NCBI GenBank assembly: GCA_900549625.1
Contig: URPE01000007.1
Location: forward strand, 1-37,825
From: an uncultured Mycoplasmatota bacterium
GTDB lineage: Bacteria; Bacillota_I; Bacilli_A; RF39; UBA660
Length of the DNA: 37,825 bases
Reading direction: 5' to 3'
Both the position numbers and the translations under genes were made by a program. The notes beneath the pieces are model-generated. The model had not been told where the DNA came from, ran no database searches, and worked only from the letters and a program-made list of their open reading frames with translations. The number at the start of each line of letters is the position of its first letter. The stretch's first letter is position 1. Below are positions 6,839 to 14,714 of this stretch, piece by piece.

Positions 6839-9325
6839 CTACTTTCCACAACAATTTTTATATTTTTTACCACTGCCGCAGCTACATAGGTCATTACGAC
6901 CAGGTTTCTTTTCTTTTCTTATAGGTTTTCTTGGCTCTTCGCCTTCTGTTTCATTAGTTTTTCCTTTGACAGTTTGTTTTCTTTCAGTATTTTGCTCAAT
7001 GTTGGCCTTTAACAAGAATTGTGCTATTGTGTCATCAATTCTATTTAAAAGGTCTTCAAACATATCATATCCTTCCATTGTATAGGCTTGTAATGGATTG
7101 GTTTGAGCATATTGTCTTAAGAAAATACCTTCCTTTAAACCTTCCATAGCATTTAAGTGTTCTACCCATAGTGAATCTATTATTCTTAGTGATATAGCAC
7201 GCTCAAATTCTTCAAAGTTAGGAGCATCTTTTATTTTAAGTTCATAATCATCATTAATCATTGTTGATAAGTACTCAATTAATTTACCTTCATCTAAATC
7301 TTTTAAATCGTTTTCTTTAACTTTTGTAGATTTCAAGAAATTAGTATTAACATATTCAATTATTTCCTTTAAATCATCTTCAGTAATTTTACCTTCTTTA
7401 GAATGAGCTGTAACTAAATCTTCAATGGTATTTCTAAATGTTTCTTTAATTGAATCATGGATACTTTCGTTATCAATAATTGTATTTCTTTGTTCATAAA
7501 TGATTCTTCTTTGTTCATTTACAACATTATCATAATCAAGAAGATTTTTACGCATATCAAAGTTGTTACCTTCAACTTTCTTTTGAGCTGATTCAATTGA
7601 CTTAGTAAGAGATTTAGAGCGAATTGCTTGATCGCCTACCATGCCTAAAGCTATAACCATATTTTTTACTTTATCTGTACCAAATCTACGCATTAAATCA
7701 TCTTCAAATGAGACAAAGAATTGACTCATACCAGGGTCTCCTTGACGACCAGCACGACCACGTAATTGGTTATCTATACGACGTGATTCATGACGTTCTG
7801 TACCAATTACACATAATCCGCCTAATTCTTTAACACCTTTGCCTAATTTAATGTCAGTACCACGACCAGCCATATTAGTAGCAATTGTAATAGCGCCTTT
7901 TTCACCTGCTAGAGCAACTATTTCTGCTTCACGAGCATGGTTCTTAGCATTTAACACTTCATGTTTTAAACCTTCTTTTTTTAGTAATGCAGATAACTTT
8001 TCATTATTTTCAACAGATATAGTACCTACTAAGATAGGTTGTCCAGTTTCATGTATTTTTTTAATAGTTTTTACTATGGCAGTATATTTTCCTTCTTCAG
8101 TTGAGTAAACAAGGTCTGCTAAGTCTTCACGAATAACAGGCCTATTAGTTGGAATTTGAATTACATACATGTTATATATATTTCTAAATTCTTCTTCTTC
8201 AGTTTTAGCTGTACCTGTCATACCAGATAGTTTATTGTACATTCTAAATAGGTTTTGGAATGTAATTGTAGCCATTGTTTGAGTTTCTTCATTTATTTTA
8301 ACGCCTTCTTTAGCCTCGATGGCTTGGTGAAGACCTTCGCTATACTGACGTCCTTGCATTAAACGACCAGTAAAAGGATCTACAATGATAATTTGCCCAG
8401 CATCAACAACATAATCAACATCTTTTTTAAAACCATAGTTTGCTTTTAAAGCGTTATTAATATGATGAACTAAAGCAGAGTTTCCATAATCATATAAGTT
8501 GTCTAGATGAAATATTTTTTCTAATTTAGCAGCACCAGCTTCTGTTATAGAAACATTTTTAGTTTTGTTATCAACTTGATAATCTTCCTCATCTACCAAT
8601 TTTTTAACTGCTTTATCAGCATCCATATATAAGTTTTTAGAATTTTGTTTGCCACCAGAAATAATTAATGGTGTTCTTGCTTCATCAATTAATATTGAAT
8701 CGACCTCATCAACAATACAGAAATTAAGTGGTCTTTGTACACGATCTTCTTTATGAACAACCATATTATCTCTTAAGTAATCAAAACCAATTTCATTATT
8801 AGTTGAGTATAAAATATCACAATTATAAGCCGCTTGTTTTTCTAAGACATTCATTTCACGAGTGTTAAGACCAACGCTTAAGCCTAAAAATCTAAAGATA
8901 TTACCCATCCATTCTGAGTCACGTTTTGCTAAAAATTCATTAACAGTAATAATATGTACACCTTTACCATCTAATGCATTTAAGTAAGCAGGCATTGTCT
9001 CAGTTAAAGTTTTACCTTCACCGGTTTTCATTTCAGCAATATTGCCATAGTGAATAGCAAGTCCACCTAAAATTTGGACAAAGTAAGGTTTTTCACCTAA
9101 AATACGATAATCTGCTTCACGAACAACTGCAAAGGCATCAACCACTAAATCGTTTAGGCTTTCTCCTTTTTCTAGTCTTTCTTTAAATTCTTGTGTTTTA
9201 TTTTTTAATTCTTCATCACTAAGAGCGGACATTTCACTATCTTTAGCAACTATTTCATTTGCAATTTTTTCAAATCTTTTTAATTCTTTATATTCTGAAT
9301 CTATTAGTTTTCTAAATAATCCCAT
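6839..9325 (-). CDS. secA: Protein translocase ATPase SecA
   Basis: An 828-residue SecA, the motor that drives unfolded preproteins through SecYEG at the membrane. Seen: N-terminal MGLFRKLIDSEYKELKRF, Walker A region MKTGEGKTLTE near residue 100, the DEAD-type VDEVDSILIDEA, IGTERHESRRIDNQLRGRAGRQGDPG in two parts of the second helicase domain, the HWD/scaffold region, and a C-terminal zinc tail CSCGSGKKYKNCCGK. Length matches the family. I start at the ATG at 9325, with GGAGGT 8 bases upstream. It stands alone between a terminator (9399-9428) and its own promoter. Its last 39 conserved bases recur exactly at 3793-3831. Confidence 0.98.
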   Translation of the reverse strand: MGLFRKLIDSEYKELKRFEKIANEIVAKDSEMSALSDEELKNKTQEFKERLEKGESLNDLVVDAFAVVREADYRILGEKPYFVQILGGLAIHYGNIAEMKTGEGKTLTETMPAYLNALDGKGVHIITVNEFLAKRDSEWMGNIFRFLGLSVGLNTREMNVLEKQAAYNCDILYSTNNEIGFDYLRDNMVVHKEDRVQRPLNFCIVDEVDSILIDEARTPLIISGGKQNSKNLYMDADKAVKKLVDEEDYQVDNKTKNVSITEAGAAKLEKIFHLDNLYDYGNSALVHHINNALKANYGFKKDVDYVVDAGQIIIVDPFTGRLMQGRQYSEGLHQAIEAKEGVKINEETQTMATITFQNLFRMYNKLSGMTGTAKTEEEEFRNIYNMYVIQIPTNRPVIREDLADLVYSTEEGKYTAIVKTIKKIHETGQPILVGTISVENNEKLSALLKKEGLKHEVLNAKNHAREAEIVALAGEKGAITIATNMAGRGTDIKLGKGVKELGGLCVIGTERHESRRIDNQLRGRAGRQGDPGMSQFFVSFEDDLMRRFGTDKVKNMVIALGMVGDQAIRSKSLTKSIESAQKKVEGNNFDMRKNLLDYDNVVNEQRRIIYEQRNTIIDNESIHDSIKETFRNTIEDLVTAHSKEGKITEDDLKEIIEYVNTNFLKSTKVKENDLKDLDEGKLIEYLSTMINDDYELKIKDAPNFEEFERAISLRIIDSLWVEHLNAMEGLKEGIFLRQYAQTNPLQAYTMEGYDMFEDLLNRIDDTIAQFLLKANIEQNTERKQTVKGKTNETEGEEPRKPIRKEKKPGRNDLCSCGSGKKYKNCCGK

Positions 9326-9347
9326 AAATATAACCTCCATAATGGAT

Positions 9348-9353
9348 ATTTTA
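9348..9353 (-). promoter_or_regulatory. secA promoter (extended -10)
   Basis: The minus strand reads TGCTAAAAT about 22 bases before the secA ATG, with a T-rich stretch but no clear -35. The hpf promoter has the same TGCTAAAATA core. Confidence 0.45.
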
Positions 9354-9398
9354 GCACAAAAGTCTGGACAAAAAAAGAATAATTCTATCAAGTCATAA

Positions 9399-9428
9399 AA
9401 AAATACTCACTTTTTAGTGAATATTTTT
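9399..9428 (-). terminator. hpf terminator
   Basis: The minus strand forms AAAAATATTCACT / AGTGAGTATTTTT (13 pairs, one G-U) with a four-base loop and trailing Ts, 10 bases after the hpf stop. Confidence 0.88.
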
Positions 9429-9438
9429 GTTTTTTTAT

Positions 9439-9963
9439 TTATTTTGTATTAATAATGCCGTATTCGCCATCTTTTCTTTTGTAAACTACTGAAACGTTAT
9501 CAATGTCACTATTTTTGAAGATATAGAAATCATGGCCTAGTAATTCCATTTGTAAAACTGCTTCTTCTTCATCCATTAAATGAAGTGTTAATTCTTTTCT
9601 TTTAGTAATATTAGAAACTTGTTCTTCTTCTATTTCCATATCAATCATTTCATATTTTAAAGCATCTTTAAATTTCTTTTTTAATTTAGTTTTATTTTTT
9701 CTTATTTGTCTTTCTAATTTGTCAATGCTAGTATTAAGGGCTGCATAAAAGTCTTTATCACTTGTTTCACTACGAAGTGTAAATTTTGGTGTTGGCACGG
9801 TTACCTCAATAATATCCTCATTATTTTTCACTCTTACTACAACGTAAGCTTTTAGGCTTTCAGGTTCTTTAAAGTAACTATCCAAGTGGCCAATTTTCTC
9901 TTCAATTTGCGTTTTCATTCCTTCAGTTATTTTAATTTTATCCCCTCTTATGTCAATTCTCAT
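9439..9963 (-). CDS. hpf: Ribosome hibernation promoting factor, long form
   Basis: A 174-residue protein. The N-terminal half (MRIDIRGDKIKITEGMK ... LDSYF ... LRSETSDKDFYAALNTSIDKLERQ) is the ribosome-binding HPF/YfiA domain. A charged linker is followed by the C-terminal dimerisation domain (DEEEAVLQMELLGHDFYIFKN ... YGIINTK in parts). The long form joins two 70S ribosomes into inactive 100S dimers in stationary phase. GGAAGGTGA lies 5 bases before the ATG. In many Firmicutes hpf precedes secA, as here, but a terminator lies between them. Confidence 0.97.
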   Translation of the reverse strand: MRIDIRGDKIKITEGMKTQIEEKIGHLDSYFKEPESLKAYVVVRVKNNEDIIEVTVPTPKFTLRSETSDKDFYAALNTSIDKLERQIRKNKTKLKKKFKDALKYEMIDMEIEEEQVSNITKRKELTLHLMDEEEAVLQMELLGHDFYIFKNSDIDNVSVVYKRKDGEYGIINTK

Positions 9964-9984
9964 TCTATCACCTTCCTTATGATT

Positions 9985-9990
9985 ATTTTA
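9985..9990 (-). promoter_or_regulatory. hpf promoter (extended -10)
   Basis: The minus strand reads TGCTAAAATA about 22 bases before the hpf start, downstream of the csp terminator. No good -35 is visible. Confidence 0.45.
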
Positions 9991-10006
9991 GCATAAAGAC
10001 AAGAAA

Positions 10007-10027
10007 AAAACTACGAATTGTAGCTTT
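10007..10027 (-). terminator. csp terminator
   Basis: The minus strand forms AAAGCTAC / GTAGTTTT around a five-base loop, followed by a T run, about 18 bases after the cold-shock gene. Confidence 0.75.
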
Positions 10028-10044
10028 ATTCACATTTTTTTCTT

Positions 10045-10263
10045 TTAGTTGACAGTACAATATACTTCTTCAACATCAATAGCTTGTAACCCTTTAGTTG
10101 TTTCTATTAATTTAAATTCTACTATTTCTCCTTCTCTTAATGATTTGTAACCATCTTTTCTAATGGCTGAGTAGTGAACAAAGATATCTTCTAAGTTTCC
10201 ATACTCAATAAAACCATATCCTTTCGTATTATTGAACCATTTAACAGTTCCTTTAAGCATCAT
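10045..10263 (-). CDS. Cold-shock-domain protein (CspA family)
   Basis: A 72-residue single cold-shock domain that binds single-stranded RNA and DNA. RNP1 (KGYGFIE) and RNP2 (DIFVHYS) are intact, and the start KGTVKWFNNTKGYGFI is classic. AAAGGGA lies upstream of two adjacent ATG codons; I use the first, but the second (10260) is equally possible. The gene is monocistronic, with its own terminator and a leader of about 100 bases, a common feature of cold-shock mRNAs. Confidence 0.95.
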   Translation of the reverse strand: MMLKGTVKWFNNTKGYGFIEYGNLEDIFVHYSAIRKDGYKSLREGEIVEFKLIETTKGLQAIDVEEVYCTVN

Positions 10264-10372
10264 AATCCATCATTCCCTTTCTATTTTGCTCTATGCTTAA
10301 TACTAATCATGCGCCCGTACTACTTTAATACTAAACTTCAAACTCTGCAGCCATTTGATTTATTAGATTATA
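10264..10372 (-). promoter_or_regulatory. csp promoter -10 and long 5' leader
   Basis: A perfect TATAAT lies on the minus strand at 10367-10372; no -35 at standard spacing is convincing. The predicted leader of about 95-100 bases contains the unusually GC-rich patch GTACGGGCGCATG, which could fold with other parts of the leader. A temperature-responsive leader is inferred from other csp genes, not shown here. Confidence 0.45.
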
Positions 10373-10435
10373 ATTCGTACTCAACTCACGATAATCAAAG
10401 TTTATCTTAAAAATATGTCTATGGGAGTTATTTTT

Positions 10436-10465
10436 GCTTCAAATAGCGTTTTTGATGCTTGAAAT
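10436..10465 (+). promoter_or_regulatory. LytTR/AgrA-type direct repeat upstream of agrB
   Basis: GCTTCAAAT (10436-10444) and GCTTGAAAT (10457-10465) are 9-base direct repeats separated by exactly 12 bases, a 21-base period. This is the spacing bound by AgrA/LytTR response regulators (two 9-base repeats, 12-base gap). The second copy ends 10 bases before the -10 of the agrB promoter. The LytTR regulator encoded at 12632 is the natural candidate to bind it. Confidence 0.6.
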
Positions 10466-10481
10466 GCATTTTTTGTATAAT
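10452..10481 (+). promoter_or_regulatory. agrBD promoter
   Basis: TATAAT at 10476-10481 on the plus strand. The only -35 candidate is TTGATG (10452-10457) at 18 bases, weak, as expected for an activator-dependent promoter. A leader of about 100 bases follows before agrB. Confidence 0.55.
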
Positions 10482-10586
10482 TTTTGATATTTTTTTTATA
10501 TATTAATCTTTAAAAGAAACTATTGATACATGGAAACGGTTATATTTTTATATTTTTGATAAACTTGGTTTGTAAGGAGAAAAGGT

Positions 10587-11192
10587 ATGAAAAAAAAGTT
10601 TATTGAATCTTCCTTAGACCTTATAAAATCAAAAAAAGAGGTTGATAATCTAGAGGAAAAAAGATTAAGATATGGTCTTGAAGGATTTTATAACACATAT
10701 ACTAAATTTATGGTAATGCTTATATTATCTATAATACTTGGTATATGGCGTGAATATTTATTATTAATATTAGTTTATTCAAGTTTGAGACTATACGGTT
10801 TTGGAATTCACATGGAAACAACTTTTCAGTGTTGGGTGACTACTGTTCCATTGTACATTGGTGGTTGTCTAGTTATTAAATATTTTAATTTTCCATTGCA
10901 AATATCTCTTCTATTATGGCTATGTGGATTTATATCATTCTTGATTTTTGCTCCTGCTGATACACCAAAAAGGCCCTTAATTCATAAAGAAAAAAGGGTA
11001 AGAGCTAAAGTGTTATCAATAATAATATTATTAACATATTTTTTGATATTTAATGCAGTAGAAAGTCAAATGATTAAAGAGGTTATATTATTAGGAGTTA
11101 TCTTAGAAAGTATTTCGATAAATCCTTTATTATATAAGTTATTTAATATGCAGTACAATAATTATAAGTATTTTGTGAAAAATATGGGTTAA
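10587..11192 (+). CDS. agrB: AgrB-like peptide-processing membrane protease
   Basis: A 201-residue AgrB-family protein that cleaves the AgrD precursor and forms the cyclic thiolactone signal. The catalytic His75 and Cys82 (GFGIHMETTFQCW) match S. aureus AgrB His77/Cys84 in position and spacing. The family motif FAPADTPKRPL follows, and several membrane segments surround it. AAGGAG lies 8 bases before the ATG. It is followed after 43 bases by the agrD precursor gene on the same strand. agrC and agrA lie on the opposite strand, converging on agrD, unlike the usual single agrBDCA operon. Confidence 0.93.
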   Translation: MKKKFIESSLDLIKSKKEVDNLEEKRLRYGLEGFYNTYTKFMVMLILSIILGIWREYLLLILVYSSLRLYGFGIHMETTFQCWVTTVPLYIGGCLVIKYFNFPLQISLLLWLCGFISFLIFAPADTPKRPLIHKEKRVRAKVLSIIILLTYFLIFNAVESQMIKEVILLGVILESISINPLLYKLFNMQYNNYKYFVKNMG

Positions 11193-11235
11193 ATTTATTT
11201 AATATAAGTTTTAACAAAGAAAGGAGTGGGTCTTA

Positions 11236-11349
11236 ATGTTCTTAGTTAATATGTTATCTGGAATAGCAAATTTATTTGCTAAGTCAATATCTACTGCTTG
11301 TTGGTGGTTTGCACTTGACGAACCTACTGCAGATAAAGACCTATTATAA
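11236..11349 (+). CDS. agrD: AgrD-like autoinducing peptide precursor
   Basis: A 37-residue peptide, easily missed because it is so short. It has the three AgrD parts: an amphipathic leader MFLVNMLSGIANLFAKSI, a core STACWWFA, and an acidic tail DEPTADKDLL. Cys22 is the expected thiolactone cysteine. AAAGGAG lies 6 bases before the ATG. The ring is probably Cys-Trp-Trp-Phe-Ala, or six residues if Leu is included; the core resembles the clostridial xACxWFx peptides. It sits directly after agrB, and its stop codon runs into the bidirectional terminator. Confidence 0.9.
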   Translation: MFLVNMLSGIANLFAKSISTACWWFALDEPTADKDLL

Positions 11350-11373
11350 AAAGTGAGCTTTTACTCACTTTTT
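11348..11373. terminator. Bidirectional terminator between agrD and agrC
   Basis: AAAAAGTGAG / CTCACTTTTT, 10 perfect pairs around a six-base loop, with T runs on both strands. It overlaps the agrD stop and contains the agrC stop codon, so one hairpin ends both convergent transcripts. Confidence 0.9.
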
Positions 11374-12635
11374 GCTTGGCTTTTTTTGATAGCTATATCA
11401 TTTATAAATAAGTTGTTCTTAATAGAAGTTTTGATATTTAAGTTCTTTCTAAATAGAGAATACAAACCTAAGCCATGCCCTTTTTTCTTTGATGTATAGT
11501 TAACTTCTCCTAAAGAATCTAAATCTACACCACCAGAAAAAGTATTAATAACAGTTATTTTTATTTCAGTATCGGTTTCTTTAAACTCTAAATAAACAAG
11601 TTTTTCTTTAGTATTTTTAGCAGATTCTAAGGCATTATCTAAACTAACACCTAAAGCCTCACAAAACAAATTATAATTTCTTGGACTTACAACATCTAAA
11701 ATGTTAGATGTTATATCATTGGTTATAGAAATATTTACGTTATTTTTCTCATGCTTAGCAAGTTTTCCCATAACTAGACCATTAATACCAAGTGGCATAG
11801 CATTAATATCATTTTTAATATAAACTGATGAATTAGTATCTTCTAATAAGTCATCAATTAAGATTTTAGCTTCTTTATTTGCAACATCTTTTATCCCTAA
11901 CAATTTGCTTTCAAAATTATGTTTAAGAATACTATACTCAGTAATAACTTTCTTGTTAGTTAAATTATTTTCTTCTAATAGTTTGTTAGTTAGTTTTAAA
12001 ACCATGATTTTATAATTTTTAGAAATTAAAACAGTAATCAAAACAAAACCTAACATACCAATTATAAATGTTAATCGAACTAAGGCATTATCTCTAATGT
12101 AACTAAGTTCTAAAATATTTAAAAAGACAAATGTTATTATAATCATGTAAATGTATTTAATATCAATTTTCATTTTACTTAATGAATTATAGGCTTTTCT
12201 AAGATGTTTAATATATATATTAGAACTAAACGTTAAAATAATGACTAAAATTTGTGAAAGCGAACATACTGTTTTTGTAGCAAATTCATGTGTTTCATAG
12301 AATTTACTCAAACCAAAAGTTGTTAAAATTAGTACCATTAGTAAATCATATAATAAGCAGGCACCCCAAACAAGTATTCCATAATTCTTGGCTTCTTTTT
12401 TGGTACATTTAAATAATTTTTGATACATAAAATAGAAATATATTACTGTTAACAAACTACCTGATACCTTTAAATCATTAGCATTCAATATTAGTTGTAT
12501 AATAGGAACAATGACTAGCAAGATTGAATAGTAAGTGCGAAACTGAACTTTTCTTCCAGATAATTTTCCAAACGCATAAAAGGCTGCAAATTGAAATATA
12601 ATTATTGAAATTAATGACACTATTATCTCTTTCAT
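11361..12635 (-). CDS. agrC: AgrC-like sensor histidine kinase (GHKL ATPase)
   Basis: A 424-residue membrane kinase. About six hydrophobic segments fill residues 1-205, the peptide-sensing part. A dimerisation helix contains the likely phospho-acceptor His239 (LKHNF). The C-terminal GHKL ATPase has an N-box with Asn334 (SLDNALESAK), NTFSGG near 364 and GHGLGL near 386-391. This is the HPK10 architecture typical of agr. The start ATG overlaps the agrA stop by four bases (ATGA). It should sense the AgrD-derived peptide and phosphorylate the regulator upstream. Confidence 0.9.
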   Translation of the reverse strand: MKEIIVSLISIIIFQFAAFYAFGKLSGRKVQFRTYYSILLVIVPIIQLILNANDLKVSGSLLTVIYFYFMYQKLFKCTKKEAKNYGILVWGACLLYDLLMVLILTTFGLSKFYETHEFATKTVCSLSQILVIILTFSSNIYIKHLRKAYNSLSKMKIDIKYIYMIIITFVFLNILELSYIRDNALVRLTFIIGMLGFVLITVLISKNYKIMVLKLTNKLLEENNLTNKKVITEYSILKHNFESKLLGIKDVANKEAKILIDDLLEDTNSSVYIKNDINAMPLGINGLVMGKLAKHEKNNVNISITNDITSNILDVVSPRNYNLFCEALGVSLDNALESAKNTKEKLVYLEFKETDTEIKITVINTFSGGVDLDSLGEVNYTSKKKGHGLGLYSLFRKNLNIKTSIKNNLFINDIAIKKSQAKSE

Positions 12636-13348
12636 TCTCCATCGATCTCCTTTCTATACTTTTTAGATAGGTATTCGACCTTTTCACCATTGTTTAAAAC
12701 AAAGTAACCTTTAGCATAATTTCTTTCAATCATTCTTTCTTTGTTAGCTAAACAACTTTTATGAGTTTGAACAAATCTATCATCCAAAAGATTTAAAAGT
12801 TCTGTTAAAGAATAATTAACCTTAAAATTAACTTGATCTGTATCTGTATAAATAATTGATTTTCTTTCCTCTTTATCTCTTAAAATATATAAAATATTTT
12901 TCATATAAATTGATACATCGGCATGTTTACCTTTTATATTCAACATTTTTTTATCGACTTTTTTGCTGATAATCTTGTTGAAATCTTTTTCTAATCTTTC
13001 GGCCATATTTTGAAATTTTTCAATAAAATCAAATACTTCTAATATCTGCCTATGTACCGATTCAAACATGTTATCATGACAAGTTACAAAAATAATTTCG
13101 CTATCCCAGTCATTTTCCCTAATTTTACTAGCAATTTCAATACCACTTATGCTGTTTTCTAACTCAATGTCCATAACATAGATTTTTGGATACAACGTAT
13201 TTTCCAATTCTTTTTGCAAATTGTTATCATACTTGGAGAAATAAGCGATATCTAAATTAATGTCTTTTTGAATGCTTATTTTTCTTACAACTTGCTTAAT
13301 TTGTTCTTGTACTGCCTTGTCATCTTCGACAATAATGATTTTTACCAT
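12632..13348 (-). CDS. agrA: AgrA-like response regulator with LytTR DNA-binding domain
   Basis: A 238-residue regulator. The receiver domain has the acidic pair in IIIVEDD (residues 9-10), phospho-acceptor Asp60 (YVMDIEL) and Thr/Lys switch residues. The LytTR domain follows, with VNFKVNYSLTELLNLLDD and FVQTHKSCLANKERM typical of AgrA. GGGAGAG precedes the ATG. It is transcribed just ahead of agrC with a four-base overlap. The direct repeat at 10436-10465 fits its binding geometry. Confidence 0.92.
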   Translation of the reverse strand: MVKIIIVEDDKAVQEQIKQVVRKISIQKDINLDIAYFSKYDNNLQKELENTLYPKIYVMDIELENSISGIEIASKIRENDWDSEIIFVTCHDNMFESVHRQILEVFDFIEKFQNMAERLEKDFNKIISKKVDKKMLNIKGKHADVSIYMKNILYILRDKEERKSIIYTDTDQVNFKVNYSLTELLNLLDDRFVQTHKSCLANKERMIERNYAKGYFVLNNGEKVEYLSKKYRKEIDGE

Positions 13349-13382
13349 AAAATCTCTCCCAATCTCAATACTACACCTTTGA

Positions 13383-13410
13383 ATTATATTACAAATAAAA
13401 GAAAAATTAA
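13383..13410 (-). promoter_or_regulatory. agrAC promoter (weak)
   Basis: The minus strand has TATAAT at 13383-13388 and TTAATT at 13405-13410 (16-base spacer), about 35 bases before agrA. The -35 is poor. Confidence 0.4.
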
Positions 13411-13447
13411 AATACCCCGATAAGTGGTGAAAAAGAAAAAAATATCC

Positions 13448-14014
13448 TCAATCATTACTTAGACGGGATATTAGATATTTTTTAGGTTCTTCATAATAAT
13501 AAATTGTATTACTTAACTTTTCTTTAACATAACTTTCTATTATTTCGTTATTGCCAATAAGAAAGAAATTTATTTTCTTCTTTTTTTGTTTCATTAGGTA
13601 ATCTAAAGCAGTTTTGGTATCCTTAAAAATACTAGTTTCTATGGTTTTAACACCTGAAGAAGAAATTATTTCTATGTGAGTATTGTGAACATTATAAATT
13701 AAATCATCTTTATTTAATGTGTATAAGTCTATTTCATTAAAGTAAGTGGGATACAGCCCTAAATCATTAAACGACATTGTTAAAAGATATTTGTCTACCT
13801 TAGAGTAATGGCAAGGTATGATAATTTTAAATTTTGGTGTTTTAAAGAAACTTAACCAATGCTTAATGATTAAAAACTTTTCTAATTCTATTTTAAAGTT
13901 TTCTAGGTCAATTATTTTACCACATCTTAAGTATTTAAATGGTTGCTCTTTTAACTCTTCTTTTTCTATGTATGCAATAATATTGTCATATAAATATAAG
14001 GTTTTATAATTCAT
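13448..14014 (-). CDS. Degenerate MreB/Mbl-like actin-fold protein (tentative)
   Basis: A 188-residue protein without a clear name. Read against MreB/Mbl, several blocks line up: CGKIIDLENFKIELEKFL with 'G-I-D-F ... L-F', KFKIIIPCHYSKVDK with 'V-CVPS-T-VE', LIYNVHNTHIEIISSSGV with 'VDIGGGTTEVAVIS-G', and FFLIGNNEIIESYV ... YYYEEPKKYLISRL with the GG-phosphate loop and 'AEDPL--VA-G'. The protein is only about 55% of MreB length and every nucleotide-contact motif is lost. In B. subtilis, mbl lies just after spoIIQ, and this gene also follows spoIIQ, which supports a decayed mbl. This is inference. The ribosome site lies inside a hairpin (14015-14035). Confidence 0.45.
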   Translation of the reverse strand: MNYKTLYLYDNIIAYIEKEELKEQPFKYLRCGKIIDLENFKIELEKFLIIKHWLSFFKTPKFKIIIPCHYSKVDKYLLTMSFNDLGLYPTYFNEIDLYTLNKDDLIYNVHNTHIEIISSSGVKTIETSIFKDTKTALDYLMKQKKKKINFFLIGNNEIIESYVKEKLSNTIYYYEEPKKYLISRLSND

Positions 14015-14035
14015 AAAAAATCCCTTTAGGGATTA
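14015..14035 (-). promoter_or_regulatory. Hairpin with T-run holding the ribosome site of the next gene
   Basis: The minus strand forms AATCCC / GGGATT around TAAA, then TTTTTT directly followed by the ATG at 14014. The right arm AAAGGGA is also the only Shine-Dalgarno for that ATG. It could be a weak terminator after spoIIQ or a structure that hides the ribosome site. Confidence 0.5.
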
Positions 14036-14674
14036 ATTTAATTCGGTCATACTTTTTCCTAAGACATTGTTAGGATTAGTAAGAGTTCCATTTACATATG
14101 TTTCAAAAAGAAGAGTATTTGGCTTTGAAGTTTCTAATTTACTTGTACTTGAAGTAGCAATATGGTCACCAGTTTTTACTTCATCGCCAACTTTTACAGT
14201 AACGTCTTTTATACTATAATAGATAGTAGTTAATTTTTCGTTGTTTTCAATAGTTAGAACTGTACCTAGTATTTCATCTTCTTTAATGTCTTTTACTAAA
14301 CCATTGTAGACGGCAAGAATAGCAAATTCATCTTGAGATTCATACAATATACCTGTGTTTGGCATATATGTGCTAGCATAGTAGATTAAAGCGTTTTCTT
14401 GACTTTCTTTGGACTCTTTTTTGTCGTAATAATTTTTGGCTATACTTACTGATTCACTATTGTAAGGATTAATTATTTTTTCTACTTCTTTTGGTTGTTC
14501 TTCAGTAGTTTCTTCGTTATTGAACACACTCATTGAATAGTTATAATTTTCGTCCTTATTAACAGACTTATTTAATAAGTTTTTACTTAAGAATGTAATT
14601 GAACAAGCCATAACTCCTAGAATGATAAGGTAAAGTGTTGGTAATACAAATCTTTTTAATTTTCTTTTTCTCAT
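14033..14674 (-). CDS. spoIIQ: SpoIIQ-like protein with inactive LytM/M23 domain
   Basis: A 213-residue single-pass membrane protein. A basic start and one hydrophobic segment (about residues 10-30) precede an acidic linker and a LytM/M23-type domain (AVYNGLVKDIKEDEILGTV ... VKVGDEVKTGDHIA). The catalytic HxH of true M23 peptidases is replaced (NTLLFETYVNG instead of HLHFE), so it is probably not an enzyme, as in SpoIIQ, which pairs with SpoIIIAH across the septum during engulfment. It follows spoIID, the B. subtilis order. I start at 14674 because AGGAGG lies 6 bases upstream; an upstream in-frame start would overlap spoIID. Confidence 0.8.
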   Translation of the reverse strand: MRKRKLKRFVLPTLYLIILGVMACSITFLSKNLLNKSVNKDENYNYSMSVFNNEETTEEQPKEVEKIINPYNSESVSIAKNYYDKKESKESQENALIYYASTYMPNTGILYESQDEFAILAVYNGLVKDIKEDEILGTVLTIENNEKLTTIYYSIKDVTVKVGDEVKTGDHIATSSTSKLETSKPNTLLFETYVNGTLTNPNNVLGKSMTELN

Positions 14675-14714
14675 AATTTTCCTCCTAATTCTATTTTGAG
14701 TAGAAGGATTTTTT

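Noticed and set aside
12478..12690. Small minus-strand open frame across the agrA/agrC junction
   Set aside because: It lies in a third frame over two well-supported genes and shows no family resemblance.
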